Origin: an uncultured Clostridia bacterium
Lineage (GTDB): Bacteria; Bacillota; Clostridia; Oscillospirales; Ruminococcaceae
Reading direction: 5' to 3'
Length of the DNA: 6,524 bases
Assembly: GCA_937871145.1 (NCBI GenBank)
Contig: CALMXN010000102.1
Location: 1 to 6,524 of the forward strand
Made by a program: the position numbers and the translations under genes. This document shows positions 5,895 through 6,524 of this stretch, piece after piece. Each line of letters starts with the position of its first letter. The first letter of the stretch is position 1. Below the pieces are notes generated by a model, which was given only the letters and a program-made list of their open reading frames with translations, made no database searches and was not told the origin of the DNA.

Positions 5895-6296
5895 ATGAAA
5901 AAATATAATATAACAGTAAACGGTAAAACATATGACGTAGCAGTTGAAGAAGCTGGCCAGACATCATCTTCACCAGTAGCAGCACCTGCTCCAGTAGTAG
6001 CTCCAGCTCCAGTAGCGGCTCCAGCATCAGTTGCAGCTCCTGCTCCAGTAGCAGCTCCAGCTCCTGCGCCACAGGTAACAGGCGGAACAGAAATCAATGC
6101 TCCAATGCCTGGTAACGTTCTTGACGTTAAAGTTAAAGTCGGCGATAAGGTTGAAAACGGAACACCTGTTATCGTTCTTGAAGCTATGAAAATGGAAAAT
6201 GACGTTGTTTCACCAGTTGCTGGTACAGTTGCAAGCATCAATGTTAGAAAAGGTGACACAGTTGATTCAGGAACACTTATTGCTATTATTCAATAA
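5895..6296 (+). CDS. biotin carboxyl carrier protein with Ala-Pro linker
   Basis: A 133-residue biotin/lipoyl-attachment protein that carries CO2 on biotin between partner enzymes. Residues 1-20 (KKYNITVNGKTYDVAVEE) are the short N-terminal strand pair usual in decarboxylase and transcarboxylase carriers (1.3S, MmdC, GcdC types). Residues 27-60 form a flexible Ala/Pro/Val linker. Residues 65-133 are the biotinyl domain, with INAPMPGNVLDVKVKVGDKV, the EAMKMEN biotinylation motif with Lys99 as the attachment site, and the matching half-motif VAGTVASINVRKGDTV. It resembles the carrier of a transcarboxylase or decarboxylase more than AccB of acetyl-CoA carboxylase, because of its size, N-terminus and neighbours. 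ATG at 5895 follows GGAGG (5883-5887) by seven bases. It begins 31 bases after the carboxyltransferase and is probably cotranscribed with it and the next gene. Confidence 0.95.
   Translation: MKKYNITVNGKTYDVAVEEAGQTSSSPVAAPAPVVAPAPVAAPASVAAPAPVAAPAPAPQVTGGTEINAPMPGNVLDVKVKVGDKVENGTPVIVLEAMKMENDVVSPVAGTVASINVRKGDTVDSGTLIAIIQ
5973..6071 (+). repeat. degenerate 18-bp tandem repeat encoding the PAPVAA linker
   Basis: About five imperfect copies of an 18-base unit (pattern CCWGCTCCAGTAGCAGCT) encode a PAPVAA hexapeptide with variants PAPVVA and PASVAA in residues 27-59 of the carrier protein. Third-position changes between GCT, GCA and GCG and between CCT and CCA show the copies have diverged. 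Such mobile linkers let the biotin domain swing between active sites; copy number may vary between strains. Confidence 0.85.
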
Positions 6297-6319
6297 TTAC
6301 GAAAGGCGGATATAACACG

Positions 6320-6524
6320 ATGGGAAAAATCAAAATTACAGAAACCGTCTTGCGTGATGCTCATCAGTCTTTGATCGCAACTCGTATGACAATGGATGAA
6401 ATGCTCCCTATTCTTCCTGCTATGGATAAGATCGGTTTTCATTCAGTAGAAGCCTGGGGCGGAGCAACATTCGATTCCTGCCTTCGTTTCTTGAATGAAG
6501 ATCCATGGGAAAGACTTCGCACTT
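6320..6524 (+). CDS. oadA: oxaloacetate decarboxylase alpha / transcarboxylase 5S-like subunit (5' part)
   Basis: The first 68 codons of a gene that runs off the window. The N-terminus matches the HMGL-like TIM-barrel carboxyltransferase of oxaloacetate decarboxylase alpha, transcarboxylase 5S and pyruvate carboxylase subunit B: ITETVLRDAHQSLIATRM at 6-23, where Asp13 in LRDAHQ is a ligand of the catalytic divalent metal, then MLPILPAMDKIGFHSVEAWGGATFDSCLRFLNEDPWERLR, with the EAWGGATFD motif. This domain transfers CO2 between a keto acid (oxaloacetate/pyruvate) and biotin. The ATG at 6320 is preceded by AAAGGCGGA at 6302-6310 and lies 23 bases after the biotin carrier gene, in one operon. 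Since a separate carrier is encoded next door, this protein may lack its own biotin domain, as 5S does, but the C-terminus is out of view. Which of the three named enzymes it is cannot be decided from the fragment; the symbol is a family label. Confidence 0.9.
   Translation, partial: MGKIKITETVLRDAHQSLIATRMTMDEMLPILPAMDKIGFHSVEAWGGATFDSCLRFLNEDPWERLRT

Noticed and set aside
5860..6259. Minus-strand open frames opposite the biotin carrier, one Leu/Glu-rich and one Ala/Gly/Thr-rich
   Set aside because: They are mirror images of the 18-base linker repeat; the + strand product is an unmistakable biotin carrier.

Overview
The window reads as a piece of chromosome from a low-GC Gram-positive bacterium, most likely a Clostridia member of the Ruminococcus/Oscillospiraceae type. 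Support: strong AGGAGG-like ribosome sites before nearly every gene, A/T-rich codon use (GC judged by eye to be in the mid-30s percent), a GerW-family sporulation gene, and the gene order scpA-scpB-DUF2953-ytfJ-dacF-rluB, which resembles the scpA-scpB...dac...rluB neighbourhood of Firmicutes. All genes are on the + strand, they are tightly packed, and no gap exceeds about 70 bases. I see no tRNA, rRNA, CRISPR array or insertion sequence.

Left block (1-4397): the end of scpA and all of scpB encode the two non-SMC subunits of the condensin complex that compacts and segregates the chromosome. A membrane-anchored DUF2953 protein with a very lysine-rich insert follows, then ytfJ (GerW family) three bases later, a secreted D-Ala-D-Ala carboxypeptidase (DacF type), a 23S rRNA pseudouridine synthase of the RluB family that must start at TTG, and a 123-residue protein of unknown function one base after rluB. 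A good sigma-A-like promoter candidate precedes dacF. An exact 12-bp inverted repeat lies inside dacF where the end of the signal peptide is encoded.

Right block (4398-6524): a strong extended -10 promoter drives a new operon: a divergent carboxyltransferase of the MmdA/12S family, a biotin carrier protein with an Ala-Pro hexapeptide linker, and the N-terminus of an oxaloacetate decarboxylase alpha / transcarboxylase 5S / pyruvate carboxylase subunit B protein, cut by the window end. Together these could form a transcarboxylase-like machine in which biotin swings between a keto-acid site and an acyl-CoA site, or part of a sodium-pumping decarboxylase if a beta subunit lies downstream. Several glycine positions usually conserved in the carboxyltransferase's active sites appear to be replaced.

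No clearly new system stands out. The points most worth a second look are the divergent carboxyltransferase, the dacF hairpin, the lysine-rich insert of the DUF2953 protein, the unknown gene after rluB, and a marked excess of AAGCTT caused by a Lys-Leu codon-pair preference.
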